From JACMLD01 sp964245425 (GTDB lineage: Bacteria; Bacteroidota; Bacteroidia; Chitinophagales; Chitinophagaceae), in assembly GCA_964245425.1 (NCBI GenBank), contig CAXTMV010000003.1, forward strand, positions 1 to 64,000: a DNA stretch of 64,000 nt. Direction: 5' to 3'. A program made the translations under genes and the position numbers. Below are positions 15,586 through 24,705 of this stretch, one piece after another; within the stretch, counting starts at the first letter, position 1; each line of letters opens with the position of its first letter. The notes beneath the pieces are model-generated. The model was not told the DNA's origin, made no database searches, and saw only the letters and a list, made by a program, of their open reading frames with translations.

Positions 15586-18500
15586 ACAATGATGGTATAT
15601 AAAATTTGCTTTCTTTATCTTCCGGGTCAAGTGAAACAGAATCGGTGGTGGTTTTGTCCTGCATCCAGGCGAAAACCAGGGGCAATATCAGCAATGCGGC
15701 AAAGGTAGAAGCTATCAGCCCGCCAATAACTGCCCTGCCCAGCGGAGAGGCCTGGTCGCCGCCCTCGCCGATGCCCAGCGCCATGGGCACCATTCCCACC
15801 ACCATGGCCACACTGGTCATTAAAATAGGCCTGATGCGGAGGGCTGCCGATTCCCTGGCCGATTCAATGGCGTTGCCATTGTGCATACGCAGGTGTTCTG
15901 CATTGGTGATCAGCAATACGGAATTGGCAATGGATACGCCCACCGACATGATCATACCCATATAAGATTGCAAGTTAAGGGTAGAGCCTGTGAGCATCAA
16001 TAATACCAGTGAGCCCAGCAATACCGCCGGAATGGTAGATAGCACCACCAGTGATACCTTGAACGACTGAAAATTGGCCGCCAGCATCAGGAATATAACG
16101 ATGATGGCTACCAGTAAACCGCTTTGCAGGCTGTCCAGTGTATCCGTAAGCACATTACTCAGGCCTTTGAGTTCAACCGTTAAGCCACGCGGCAACTCGC
16201 CAAGCGATTTGATGGCTTTCTGTACGTCGGTGGCAGCCGTACCCAAATCTTTTTTATACAGGTTAGCGGTTACAGATACCTGTGGGATGGCGCCGATATT
16301 ATCGATCTCGCCAAAAGTAGTGTCGAGCTGAAAACTCGCTACATCGCTCAGTACCGGCCTGGCCGAATTTCTTAATACCGGAATTTCTCCCATGGCATTT
16401 ATACTGGTCATCTGGTTTTCCGGTACTTCCACCTGTACATTGTAACCCAGGCTGGCCCGTTCATCTATCCACACATTTTTTTCTGTAAACCTGGAAGAGG
16501 AAGTAGAAGCGGTGAGTGACCGGGAAATATCGCCCACATCAACCCCCAGCTGTGCAGCCCTTACCCTGTCTATATTAATATCAATAGCGGGGTATTTTAC
16601 CGACTGCCCAATCTGAACATCGCGCAGATAATTGATTTCCTGCAGCTTGGCAACCATTTTATTGGCATATTCAACATTTAGTTTTTTATTCTTGCCGGTT
16701 ATTTTTACTTCAATCGGCGTGGGCGATCCCTGGCTCAGGATTTTATCGGTCAGTTCTACCGGTTCAAAGGACATTGCAAAATCCGGCACCTTTTCTTTCA
16801 TCGCTTTGCGGTACTGGTCTTTCAGTTCATCCAGGTTCACTTTATAGCCTTCTTTTAAGGCCACCTGTAAAATAGCATCGTGCGGCCCGGTCATAAATAA
16901 ATAAATAGGACTGCTGGAGAACTGGCCGGGGTGCTGGCCCACAAAGCCGGACGTAATGGCGATGTTTTCCTTACCAACAATACTTTTTAATACTTCGATG
17001 GCAGCCAACAATTTTTCTTCGGTACGTTCTAAGCGGGTGCCGTCCGGCGCACGAAACCGCACCTGGAACTGACCTGAATTTACTTTTGGCAATACATCGC
17101 GGCCAATACGTGTAAACAACAGGAAAGCGACGCCGGTTATAATCAATACGTATGCAACAACAATTATTTTTTTAGCCGGCAACAAGCGGTTCAGGAAGCG
17201 CAGGTACCGGTCCCTGAATTTTTCAAAACGGGTTGGTTTACCGTCTTTTCCATGGCCACCTTCCAGGAGGGCTTTTTTCTGGTCCCAGGTATCGCCCTCC
17301 GTTTGGGTATCGGTTACTTTATAATTTTTGTACTCGTCTGCACTGTTTTCATTTTTCTTACCATGTCCTTTCATAATCCAGTTGGCCAATACCGGCACAA
17401 AGGTTTGGGCCAGCAGGTAAGAGACGATCATGGAAAAAGCAATGGCCAGGGCCAGTGGTAAAAACAGGGAACCGGTAATACCCGTCATTGTAAAAGCCGG
17501 TGCAAATACGGCCAGTATACAAAACAGGATCAGCAATTTGGGGAAAGCAATCTCCTGGCAGGCATCCCAGATGGCCAGGGCCTTGGGCTTACCCATGTCA
17601 AGGTGCTGGTGAATGTTTTCGATGGTTACCGTGGATTCATCTACCAGTATACCGATGGCCAGCGACAGGCCGCTCAGCGTCATGATATTGATGGTCTGGT
17701 GAAAAAGCGACAGGAATAATACCCCTGCAATGATAGAGGTGGGAATGGTTAATATAACGATAAGGGCTCCGCGCGGATCACCCAAGAACAGCAACACCAT
17801 CAACCCGGTTAGCACGGCGCCGATGGCACCTTCACTCAATAAACTTTTTACGGCATTGATTACATAGACCGACTGATCAAATTCGTACGATAATTTTACA
17901 TCGTCGGGCAGCAGGCTCTGGAACCGGGGCAGGGCTTTTTTCAGGTTCTGCACCACTTCCCAGGTAGAGGCATCGGCCGATTTGGTGATGGGCATGTATA
18001 CAGAGCGTTTGCCATTTACCAGCGCATAACTTACGGTAATGTCGGCGCCATCTTCTACCGTGGCCACATCTTTGAGGAATACATTGGGCACGCCGCCTTT
18101 GAACAGCGGGATGGTTTCAAAATCTTTAACGCCTTTAATGGTAGTATTGGCGGGCGTCAGGTAGTTAACGTCTCCGATGCGCACATTACCTGCAGGAGAT
18201 GTCTGGTTGTTGATGCGCAATGCATCTACAATCTGATCAGCGGTTAGATTGTGCTGACGCATGGCGTCGGGATTTACTTTTATCACAATGCTGCGCACAT
18301 TACCTCCAAAGGGGGCAGAAGAAATCAAACCGGGTATGGAAGTAAATGAAGAACGCACATATACATTGGCCAAATCCAGCAGCTCATTGTTCGATCGCTG
18401 GTCGCTGCTCAATACCAATTGCCCCACCGGCAGGGTAGATGCATCGAACCGGATCACAAAGGGTGGCTGCGAGCCCGGCGGAAAAATGGCCTGCGCGCGG

Positions 18501-18838
18501 TTGGCGAAGGCGCTCACTTCGGCGGCAGCCTGCGCCATGTTTACATTTTCGTAAAACGTAAGCTTTAATAAACTCAGCCCCTGGATATTTTTTGTTTCGA
18601 TGCTTTTTACACCGGATACATACAGAAGGATATTTACATATTGCTTGCCAAAGAATGATTCCATCTGGGTAGGTGAGTAACCGCCAAAAGGATGCGAAAG
18701 ATAGATCACCGGCAAATTCATGGCCGGAAAAATATCAATCTTAATGCTGTTGATGCTTTTGATGCCAAAGAAGAACAAACCGGCTACCAGCACCATAATG
18801 GTGATGGGTTTTCTTAATGCTGTTCTGATAAGATTCAT
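15566..18838 (-). CDS. RND-family efflux pump, inner-membrane subunit
   Basis: 1090 residues, the usual size for AcrB/HAE1-type pumps. The first transmembrane helix is at about residues 10-30 (KPITIMVLVAGLFFFG). A large periplasmic loop follows, then a helix block with GLSLAIGILVDESTVTIENI (TM4 motif with the proton-relay Asp), a second loop and a second helix block with GMIMSVGVSIANSVLLITNA. An unusual charged insert of about 60 residues (MKGHGKKNENSADEY region) lies between the two halves on the cytoplasmic side. It exports drugs, lipids or metals by proton antiport; the substrate cannot be read from sequence. It is the middle gene of the operon. Confidence 0.92.
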   Translation of the reverse strand: MNLIRTALRKPITIMVLVAGLFFFGIKSINSIKIDIFPAMNLPVIYLSHPFGGYSPTQMESFFGKQYVNILLYVSGVKSIETKNIQGLSLLKLTFYENVNMAQAAAEVSAFANRAQAIFPPGSQPPFVIRFDASTLPVGQLVLSSDQRSNNELLDLANVYVRSSFTSIPGLISSAPFGGNVRSIVIKVNPDAMRQHNLTADQIVDALRINNQTSPAGNVRIGDVNYLTPANTTIKGVKDFETIPLFKGGVPNVFLKDVATVEDGADITVSYALVNGKRSVYMPITKSADASTWEVVQNLKKALPRFQSLLPDDVKLSYEFDQSVYVINAVKSLLSEGAIGAVLTGLMVLLFLGDPRGALIVILTIPTSIIAGVLFLSLFHQTINIMTLSGLSLAIGILVDESTVTIENIHQHLDMGKPKALAIWDACQEIAFPKLLILFCILAVFAPAFTMTGITGSLFLPLALAIAFSMIVSYLLAQTFVPVLANWIMKGHGKKNENSADEYKNYKVTDTQTEGDTWDQKKALLEGGHGKDGKPTRFEKFRDRYLRFLNRLLPAKKIIVVAYVLIITGVAFLLFTRIGRDVLPKVNSGQFQVRFRAPDGTRLERTEEKLLAAIEVLKSIVGKENIAITSGFVGQHPGQFSSSPIYLFMTGPHDAILQVALKEGYKVNLDELKDQYRKAMKEKVPDFAMSFEPVELTDKILSQGSPTPIEVKITGKNKKLNVEYANKMVAKLQEINYLRDVQIGQSVKYPAIDINIDRVRAAQLGVDVGDISRSLTASTSSSRFTEKNVWIDERASLGYNVQVEVPENQMTSINAMGEIPVLRNSARPVLSDVASFQLDTTFGEIDNIGAIPQVSVTANLYKKDLGTAATDVQKAIKSLGELPRGLTVELKGLSNVLTDTLDSLQSGLLVAIIVIFLMLAANFQSFKVSLVVLSTIPAVLLGSLVLLMLTGSTLNLQSYMGMIMSVGVSIANSVLLITNAEHLRMHNGNAIESARESAALRIRPILMTSVAMVVGMVPMALGIGEGGDQASPLGRAVIGGLIASTFAALLILPLVFAWMQDKTTTDSVSLDPEDKESKFYIPSLYESHHK

Positions 18839-18845
18839 ACTATCG

Positions 18846-20297
18846 CTATTGCACCTGTTTGATGAATAAATCGAAATCGCCCGAAGCGGCTGCTTTCAAA
18901 AGCAATGCCTGCCAGATATTTATATAGGCCACACTATTATCAGTCTGCGCCCTGTTCAATGTAAACAATGCCTGCTGCACATCCACAATATTGGTAAGGC
19001 CATTCTTGTACAAAACAGTTTTTTGCTGGTAGGCATCGGAGGCGGCTTTTAACTGCAGGGGCGCTTCCTGTACACTTTTTAAACTGTTTTCAATTTGCTG
19101 ATCGGCCAGCACCAGCTGGTCTTTTAACTGGGTAACCACCAAATCGTATTCGTCTCTGTAAGCAGCAGACAGGTAATTTTGTGATTTTACCTGTTGTTTT
19201 ATTTTAAAGGGGCTGAACAAATTCCAGCTGATGCCTACGCCCAATAGATAATTATAGCGTTCGGGTTTTATACCATCCAAATAAGCCTTGGAATAGCGGT
19301 CCGTAAAATCCGGCGTATAATTATAATCAAAACCCGAACCCCGCCCCTGGAAAGTGCCAAACAGGTTAACACCAGGGTTAATGCTTTTCTTATAATATTT
19401 TGCCAGGGCATCGCTTTGCAGTATACGGCTTTCAAAAAATTTTGCCTGTGGGTTGCCACTCACCGCGTAAGAAGTGTTGTAACTGGCGGGGGTATGGCTA
19501 AAGAAACTGCTGTCCAGTTCCGCGTATGATTCGGGTGCGGCATTTAATAATTGCACCAGTTCATTCCGGATGCGCTGCTCATTGGCGGTGGCCTGCAAAA
19601 AAGCCAGTCTTGCGCCCGATACCTCGGCATTGGCAATGGAAGAATCAACACCGGCTATCAATCCTGATTTTGCCCTGGCAAGTACAGACTGCTGTACGTA
19701 GGTGGCGCGATCTATATTGGCTTGTGCGTTCAGGATAAAACGACGGGCAATGAGCAGGTTCAGGTAAGTACCGGCAATTCTGACACTGGTTACAAATTGT
19801 TCCTGCACATAATTGGCCGAATCCGTTTTTACCTGCGCAACGGCCGCATCAATTCTTGAACGGAGGCGTCCGAAAGAAACAAATTCCCAGTTTACATTCA
19901 ACAGGTAAACAGATCCGAAGGCAGCGTTCCAGCTTTGGCTGCCATAAGACGGCCCGGAAGAGGAAACCGTGCCGGCCGCCGGTGCAATGGCACCAAACTG
20001 CCCGTTTACAGTACCGTAAGCCTGCTGTAAAGAACCAATCACATCCGGCAGGTATTGATTCTTTACCTGCTGTACCTGGGCCTGCGAAGACCTGATGTAG
20101 TTAGACCTGGCCTTAATGGTTTGGTAATTGGCCATGCCGGTTTTAACAGCATCAGATAAACGAAGCAGCCCGTCTGCCTGTGCCTGCAACTGAATACCTG
20201 TCAGCAGTAAAAAGCCCGGTAAAAGTATCCACCTCTTATTTTTTTTTGAATAACTTCTTACTTCTTTTAATTGAGAACCCGTAACCCGTGAATGCAT
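18846..20297 (-). CDS. TolC-family outer-membrane channel of the RND system
   Basis: 483 residues. A positively charged N-terminus (KKNKRW) precedes a signal segment ending near LQAQA. Two outer-membrane efflux repeats follow (LRLSDAVKTGMANYQTIKAR and a second half after residue 280 with the PGVNLFGTFQGRG strand). It forms the outer-membrane exit duct. It is first in the operon and lies 7 bases before the pump gene. The region upstream is shared with a divergent AraC-type regulator. Confidence 0.9.
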   Translation of the reverse strand: MHSRVTGSQLKEVRSYSKKNKRWILLPGFLLLTGIQLQAQADGLLRLSDAVKTGMANYQTIKARSNYIRSSQAQVQQVKNQYLPDVIGSLQQAYGTVNGQFGAIAPAAGTVSSSGPSYGSQSWNAAFGSVYLLNVNWEFVSFGRLRSRIDAAVAQVKTDSANYVQEQFVTSVRIAGTYLNLLIARRFILNAQANIDRATYVQQSVLARAKSGLIAGVDSSIANAEVSGARLAFLQATANEQRIRNELVQLLNAAPESYAELDSSFFSHTPASYNTSYAVSGNPQAKFFESRILQSDALAKYYKKSINPGVNLFGTFQGRGSGFDYNYTPDFTDRYSKAYLDGIKPERYNYLLGVGISWNLFSPFKIKQQVKSQNYLSAAYRDEYDLVVTQLKDQLVLADQQIENSLKSVQEAPLQLKAASDAYQQKTVLYKNGLTNIVDVQQALFTLNRAQTDNSVAYINIWQALLLKAAASGDFDLFIKQVQ

Positions 20298-20427
20298 TTA
20301 ATTGAATTTTAACCTTACCAATAGAAGATGGCTGATATAACAGTAGCAAGCGAAAGTTTTACAAATGTATCTGAACAATCCATTGCAAATATTGTAAATT
20401 CAGCATATAAACTTGTAATTTTCGGTT

Positions 20428-21282
20428 ATGAAGAGATTGCGGCAATTCGCGCCATTTATTCTTTCTGATTTTGAAGTAGATGTTTACCCCCTGCCCCGGC
20501 ACAACCATACGTATTATGAGATCATTTATATCTACCATGGCAGTGGCCGGCATTGCCTTAACAATAATGACTTCAGCTATGCGGCGGGTGATCTTTTTGT
20601 ACTGGCACCTGAAGACAATCATTATTTTGTAGTGGAACAGACCACCCGGTTTGTATTCCTGAAATTTACCGACAGCTTTTTTTATAACCAGCGGCATACG
20701 TCGCCTGCTTTCTTTGAACAGGAAGTAGAGCCCGTGATGCGCAATAAATTGTTGCAGGAAATAAAACCAGGACTGACCGTTTCTGATAAGATTTTTCTGA
20801 AAAGCATCATCAACAATATTACTGCCATCAGCGATCCTTCTGCCGATGAAACGGCGGCAATGGTTTTTTACCAGTTGCTGTCTGTAATAGAAATGGTAAA
20901 AAAAGTATTGGTTCAGCATGGTCACCATCCGCAGCATTACCAACAGCGGAACAACGAGCAACTGCTGTCTTTTATACACCAGCATATTTACCGGCCCGAG
21001 CTGGTACAGATAAAAACCATTTCAGAGAACTTTAATATTTCCCCGGCTTATTTCGGCGCTTATTTTAAAAGAAATTTCGGCATCAGCTACCGCGAATATT
21101 TAAACCAGTACCGCATTAACCTGATTGAAAGGCGCCTCACCAGCGGCGGCCGAACATTAAAGGAAATTGCTTCCGAATTCGGGCTGGTCGATGAAAGCCA
21201 TCTCTCCCGTTATTTCAAAAGCCAGAAAAAAGTCAGTCCCCGGGCATTTAAACAGGAATCTTTCCGCACATTGGTGATATAG
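20428..21282 (+). CDS. AraC-family transcription regulator
   Basis: 284 residues. The N-terminal cupin-like domain has HNHTYYEIIYIYHGSG and AAGDLFVLAPEDNH, likely for ligand binding. The C-terminal double helix-turn-helix runs from about 185, with ISENFNISPAYFGAYFKRNF and LKEIASEFGLVDESHLSRYF. It is divergent from the RND operon, 130 bases away, which makes that operon the obvious target. TAAACTTG about 15 bases before the start resembles a -7 box. The ligand is unknown. Confidence 0.88.
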   Translation: MKRLRQFAPFILSDFEVDVYPLPRHNHTYYEIIYIYHGSGRHCLNNNDFSYAAGDLFVLAPEDNHYFVVEQTTRFVFLKFTDSFFYNQRHTSPAFFEQEVEPVMRNKLLQEIKPGLTVSDKIFLKSIINNITAISDPSADETAAMVFYQLLSVIEMVKKVLVQHGHHPQHYQQRNNEQLLSFIHQHIYRPELVQIKTISENFNISPAYFGAYFKRNFGISYREYLNQYRINLIERRLTSGGRTLKEIASEFGLVDESHLSRYFKSQKKVSPRAFKQESFRTLVI

Positions 21283-21616
21283 GAATACCTGGTTAACCTC
21301 AACTCAACCCCTCTCCGGACAACAGGGGCTGGAACCTTTCTGTTAAAGGATTTCGGTACATTAAATAGGCTTTCTCCGACTGGTATCGTTATAAAAACTG
21401 CTGTAACCTGAATTTCGAAGTAAAGACCTAATTGTTAATCATTGTTGTCCGGATAAAAATAATTTTTTTTATAATAACACTTTACAATGCTGAGTCACCT
21501 CCACAAAGCAAAACGCAGCATCGAAAAGGCTGCGAGGGCCCGGCCGGCCAGCGGCCATTCTATTAAAAATTTAACCGGGCAACAATAATTATTAATTCCT
21601 GCTTACTAAATCCTTT
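21283..21616. other. Gene-free region between convergent genes, with an inverted repeat
   Basis: TCCGGACAACA (21314-21324) and TGTTGTCCGGA (21443-21453) are exact 11-base inverted repeats 118 bases apart. A short hairpin CGCAGC/GCTGCG lies near 21510 and GC-rich palindromic sequence near 21540-21555. I see no reading frame or RNA gene here. Confidence 0.4.
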
Positions 21617-23323
21617 TCAATACCGCCAGCTTTTCAAATCGGCATTTTTGGGTGAGCGGCCGGCAACTTCCTGCGTCCATTTTTTAATGTACATCGCGTG
21701 ATAACGCAACCGGCTGATATAATTGGGCTGGCTGGGGTCGCCGTTCCAGCAATGCTCTGCACGATCGCCGTAAGCCACTTCGCAATGGCAGGAGGGGTTT
21801 TGCAATTGTTTCAGCATGTCTTCAGCGCTGTATACGGCATTGTTCAAATAGTAGCTGTCCATGTCGCCTACATAAATATGCAGTTTGCCTTTCAGCTTTT
21901 CGCCCAGTGTGGGCCAATCGCGTTTAATGATATGCGTAAGGTCGAAGTGTTCTTTCCAATAAGCCGCCACACTGGTATCAATAGCGCCGGTATATTTATC
22001 AAAAATTCTTTTCGGGTACCCGTCTTTGTCCATCGGCGAGAAAACCGCTTCCCAGATATCAAACTGTTCACCGCTGCGGCTGCGGGTGCCGGTAGCCAGT
22101 TCATGGTGGTTCATATCCTGTATGGTAGTGGTAATATGCCCCAGGTAATCGCGGTAGCCGGGGCGAAGCGTTTTTTTATAATCGCCCGACTGGTACGCAT
22201 TTTTATCTTCATAGAGGTTTACGGTGCTGTAATGATGAAAATCAACCGGGTCGGGGCAGGCGGCATAACAGCCGTTGTATTCATCAGGATAAAAAACCTG
22301 TGCGGCCAGCACTTCCCAGCCGCCGGTAGACCCGCCATACATAAAACGGGCCCAGCCCTGGCCGATACCGCGGAATTGTTTTTCGATGGCCGGTATCAGT
22401 TCATAGGTGATGGCATCGCCATAGGGCCCCAGGCAGGCAGAATTAACGGCGTAAGAATCGTCATAATAGGGATTCGCATGCTGTATTTCTATTGCCAGCA
22501 CCCGCGGAAAACCGGGGCCGGTCCATTGCTTATAAAAATCATAGGCTTCCTGCTGCACAATTTTATTGTAACCGGTTATGCGAAAGCGCTTATTGGTATC
22601 TGTTGGTATATTGGCATCCGGGGGCACCGTTCGGAAACCGGCCAGGTCGGCAGGAAAATGACCGTGAAATACAGCCAGCGGGTATTTTACGGAAGGATGG
22701 GTGTCAAAACCCTCCGGCAGCAGGATGTGGGCGCCCAGGTACATAGGTCTTCCCCAGAATTCCGACAGCAGTTTGCTTTGTATTTTAATATGTTTGATGT
22801 ATTTGCTGTCTTCCGGCTCTTTAATCGGCGGAATAACCTGGTTAATGCTGAGCGGTGTTTCATTTGCGCTGGCCGGGTCAAAATGAATTTTTACCGGCGT
22901 GGAGTAAATATTGCCGGGTGCGCTATTCCAGTGCTGCCCCTCGCCCCTGTCCATAGGCAATTTTACTGTCTGCCCGGTCTTTAAATGAAAGGTTTCATAT
23001 TTGTGCAGCAATACCTGCACGTAATAATCGCCGGTAGGCACATCTTTCAGGCGTTCCAGCGGGTAGCCAAAGGCATGCATGTCTACCAGCTGTGAAGTGC
23101 CAGGTTGCCAGTTTTCTACATCTATTCCAAATACCAGCTGGGTATGATCATCATCGCCCACCTGGAAACGCGGCTCTGCACGATTGTTATTGGCCAGCAG
23201 CAGCAACAGGCGCCCGTCGAGCGACGATGCCTGTAAAGCGGGGTCGATGGTAACCCGGAAGGTTTGGGAATGACCGGTAAAAACGGTCAGCAGGAGGAAC
23301 AGCAGGCCGGTATATTTAAGCAT
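21617..23323 (-). CDS. Exported alpha/beta-hydrolase, putative esterase
   Basis: 568 residues with a signal peptide (cleavage near GHSQ, residue 20). The first 170 residues are an all-beta region of unclear fold. From about 190 an esterase-type alpha/beta-hydrolase follows, with LAVFHGHFP (oxyanion region) and MYGGSTGGWEV, Ser332 as the likely nucleophile. RAEHCWNGD near the C-terminus holds a candidate catalytic His. The substrate is unknown; secreted esterases of this kind often act on peptides, siderophores or acylated glycans. It is transcribed alone. A long plus-strand frame over it (21698-22984) is a codon-bias shadow. Confidence 0.8.
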   Translation of the reverse strand: MLKYTGLLFLLLTVFTGHSQTFRVTIDPALQASSLDGRLLLLLANNNRAEPRFQVGDDDHTQLVFGIDVENWQPGTSQLVDMHAFGYPLERLKDVPTGDYYVQVLLHKYETFHLKTGQTVKLPMDRGEGQHWNSAPGNIYSTPVKIHFDPASANETPLSINQVIPPIKEPEDSKYIKHIKIQSKLLSEFWGRPMYLGAHILLPEGFDTHPSVKYPLAVFHGHFPADLAGFRTVPPDANIPTDTNKRFRITGYNKIVQQEAYDFYKQWTGPGFPRVLAIEIQHANPYYDDSYAVNSACLGPYGDAITYELIPAIEKQFRGIGQGWARFMYGGSTGGWEVLAAQVFYPDEYNGCYAACPDPVDFHHYSTVNLYEDKNAYQSGDYKKTLRPGYRDYLGHITTTIQDMNHHELATGTRSRSGEQFDIWEAVFSPMDKDGYPKRIFDKYTGAIDTSVAAYWKEHFDLTHIIKRDWPTLGEKLKGKLHIYVGDMDSYYLNNAVYSAEDMLKQLQNPSCHCEVAYGDRAEHCWNGDPSQPNYISRLRYHAMYIKKWTQEVAGRSPKNADLKSWRY

Positions 23324-23443
23324 AAGCAGGGTTATTGTTTAAATATAACGAGTTGCGTGCAGAGTAAAAAACGAAATGGTGCCGGTCAAAAGAAGGCAGC
23401 CGGAAACCCGCAGCTGATCAACCTGGCGATTGCTAACCAGTAA

Positions 23444-23477
23444 TAAAAAAAGAGCCACGTGAGTAGCTCCTTTTTAT
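23444..23477. terminator. Bidirectional terminator-like hairpin
   Basis: AATAAAAAAAGAGC and GCTCCTTTTTATT pair around a short loop, with the GC part at 23452-23455 and 23466-23469. It resembles an intrinsic terminator in both directions. It lies upstream of the esterase gene, and no plus-strand gene ends nearby, so what it would stop is unclear. Confidence 0.45.
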
Positions 23478-23537
23478 TGTACAGAAAAAGATTGTTTAAC
23501 AGATGGAGAAATTTTCTGCGCACGGGTTGTTTTTACA

Positions 23538-23691
23538 GGATTTGGATGGACAAATAAAATGGTTCAGGATCAATGGATGCCGGTTGTTTCAATGGATTGG
23601 ATGTGTTTTCAACGGATTGGATGAGGGTTCTTACGGGATTCGGATAATCGGGTCTTTAAAGGATTTGGAACTGTTTTCGGAGGATTTGGAT
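23538..23691 (+). repeat. Cluster of seven degenerate GGATTTGGAT repeats
   Basis: Copies start at 23538, 23567, 23594, 23614, 23636, 23661 and 23682, spaced 20-29 bases apart. The core is GGATTTGGAT or GGATTGGAT; the units near the centre are preceded by TTTC or TTCTTA and AACGG-like sequence. A 69-codon frame crosses the region, but spacing is not a multiple of three and the peptide is not repetitive, so coding seems unlikely. Confidence 0.55.
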
Positions 23692-23808
23692 ATTTCGTTC
23701 TTGCTGGTATAAAGATGCAACACAAATAGGGGTGGCGGAAACCATTTCGCTTACGGGATAATTATATTCGACAAATGGAGGCAAAAAAGGGTTAATTAGC
23801 TCACCAGC

Positions 23809-24477
23809 TTACTCTTCCAGAGCCCGGTTCAGGAACAGCAGCAATGGCTGTAGTGCATCAAAAGCTTCCAGGGTAATTTTTGCCAGGTCAGCAGACAACA
23901 GATCTTTGTCGGTGAGTTTTTTCAAGGCAAGAAAACTTTTTAGTTTGATGTATGCAGCGGCAGGATTATCCTTGTCAAAACCCTGTGGCACTTTAACCAG
24001 GCGCAGGTCATCGGTTTGATGAATACTGCCGTACACGGCCTTAAATTTTTTCGCTGCCAGTATTTTATTGAATTCAGCAAAGCAGTAATCAATTTCCTGC
24101 CGCACTTTTTTGAGGTCTGGCGGCAGGGGCATCCACAGGCCGCCGCCTACAAAAGATTCGCCCGGCTGGCAATGGAAATAATAGCCGGCATATACTGATT
24201 TTTTCCCGCCCCGGTTAATGCTGGCGCCAAAATTATTTTTGTAGGGCGATTTGTCTTTTGCAAAGCGTACATCGCGGTTAATGCGAAAAACGCATTCTTT
24301 CGCTTTCAGATCTTTAATACTATCATCTTTTTTTCCATGTTTGTCAATAACAGCCTGTATGAAGGTTGTAAAATCTGTTTTAGCATCTTCGTATACCGGC
24401 CTGTTTTTGTCGAACCAGGGTTTATTATTGTTCTTGGTAAGGTCTTTTAAGAACTTGAGGGTAGTTGTTTGTAACAT
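23809..24477 (-). CDS. DUF2461 family protein
   Basis: 222 residues from the ATG at 24477 (MLQTTTLKFLKDLTKNNNKP), which is where the family begins. A GTG at 24498 would add seven residues. Family features are NNNKPWFDKNR, CVFRINRDVRFAKDKSPYKN and GYYFHCQPG. The function of DUF2461 proteins is not known to me; they are common single-domain cytoplasmic proteins in Bacteroidota. It lies between a repeat cluster and a palindromic element and has no operon partner. Confidence 0.85.
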   Translation of the reverse strand: MLQTTTLKFLKDLTKNNNKPWFDKNRPVYEDAKTDFTTFIQAVIDKHGKKDDSIKDLKAKECVFRINRDVRFAKDKSPYKNNFGASINRGGKKSVYAGYYFHCQPGESFVGGGLWMPLPPDLKKVRQEIDYCFAEFNKILAAKKFKAVYGSIHQTDDLRLVKVPQGFDKDNPAAAYIKLKSFLALKKLTDKDLLSADLAKITLEAFDALQPLLLFLNRALEE

Positions 24478-24511
24478 AAATAAGCATTTGTTTTTCACGT
24501 GAAGGATTTTT

Positions 24512-24647
24512 CATGTCAGCATTTTCACGCAAAGAAGCAAAGATAAGAAAGACGCAAAGGCTTTATTTTTCTTTGCGTCTTAACCGGGCAAAATGAGCTT
24601 TGCTTCTTTGTGTGAAAATTTTTGCGTGAAAATGCTTGCGTGACATG
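24512..24647. repeat. 136-base imperfect palindrome with CGCAAAG motifs
   Basis: The ends are exact inverted copies, CATGTCA (24512) and TGACATG (24641). Inside, ATTTTCACGC and AAAGAAGCAAAG on the left match GCGTGAAAAT and CTTTGCTTCTTT on the right. The centre has GACGCAAAG (24551) and CTTTGCGTC (24571). The arms differ by small insertions, as in MITE- or REP-like elements. It holds no gene. Confidence 0.6.
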
Positions 24648-24653
24648 CAAAAA

Positions 24654-24682
24654 TAAAGGGTGATTAGCACAATCACCCTTTA
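24654..24682 (-). terminator. Intrinsic terminator of the HNH-type gene
   Basis: AAAGGGTGATT (24655-24665) and AATCACCCTTT (24671-24681) form a perfect 11-base stem with a 5-base loop. On the minus strand the hairpin is followed by ATTTTTGC. It lies 25 bases after the stop of the NUMOD4/HNH gene. Confidence 0.8.
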
Positions 24683-24705
24683 AATCAGTTCGGCCATGCA
24701 ATTCG

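Noticed and set aside
21698..22984. 428-codon open frame on the plus strand opposite the secreted esterase gene
   Set aside because: It is fully antisense to a gene with a signal peptide and a GxSxG motif. The translated sequence has no family features and arises from codon bias.
23538..23691. CRISPR array
   Set aside because: Units are about 10 bases, degenerate and irregularly spaced, and no cas gene is in the window.
23503..23712. 69-codon frame over the GGATTTGGAT repeats
   Set aside because: Repeat spacing is not a multiple of three and the peptide has no repeats or family features.
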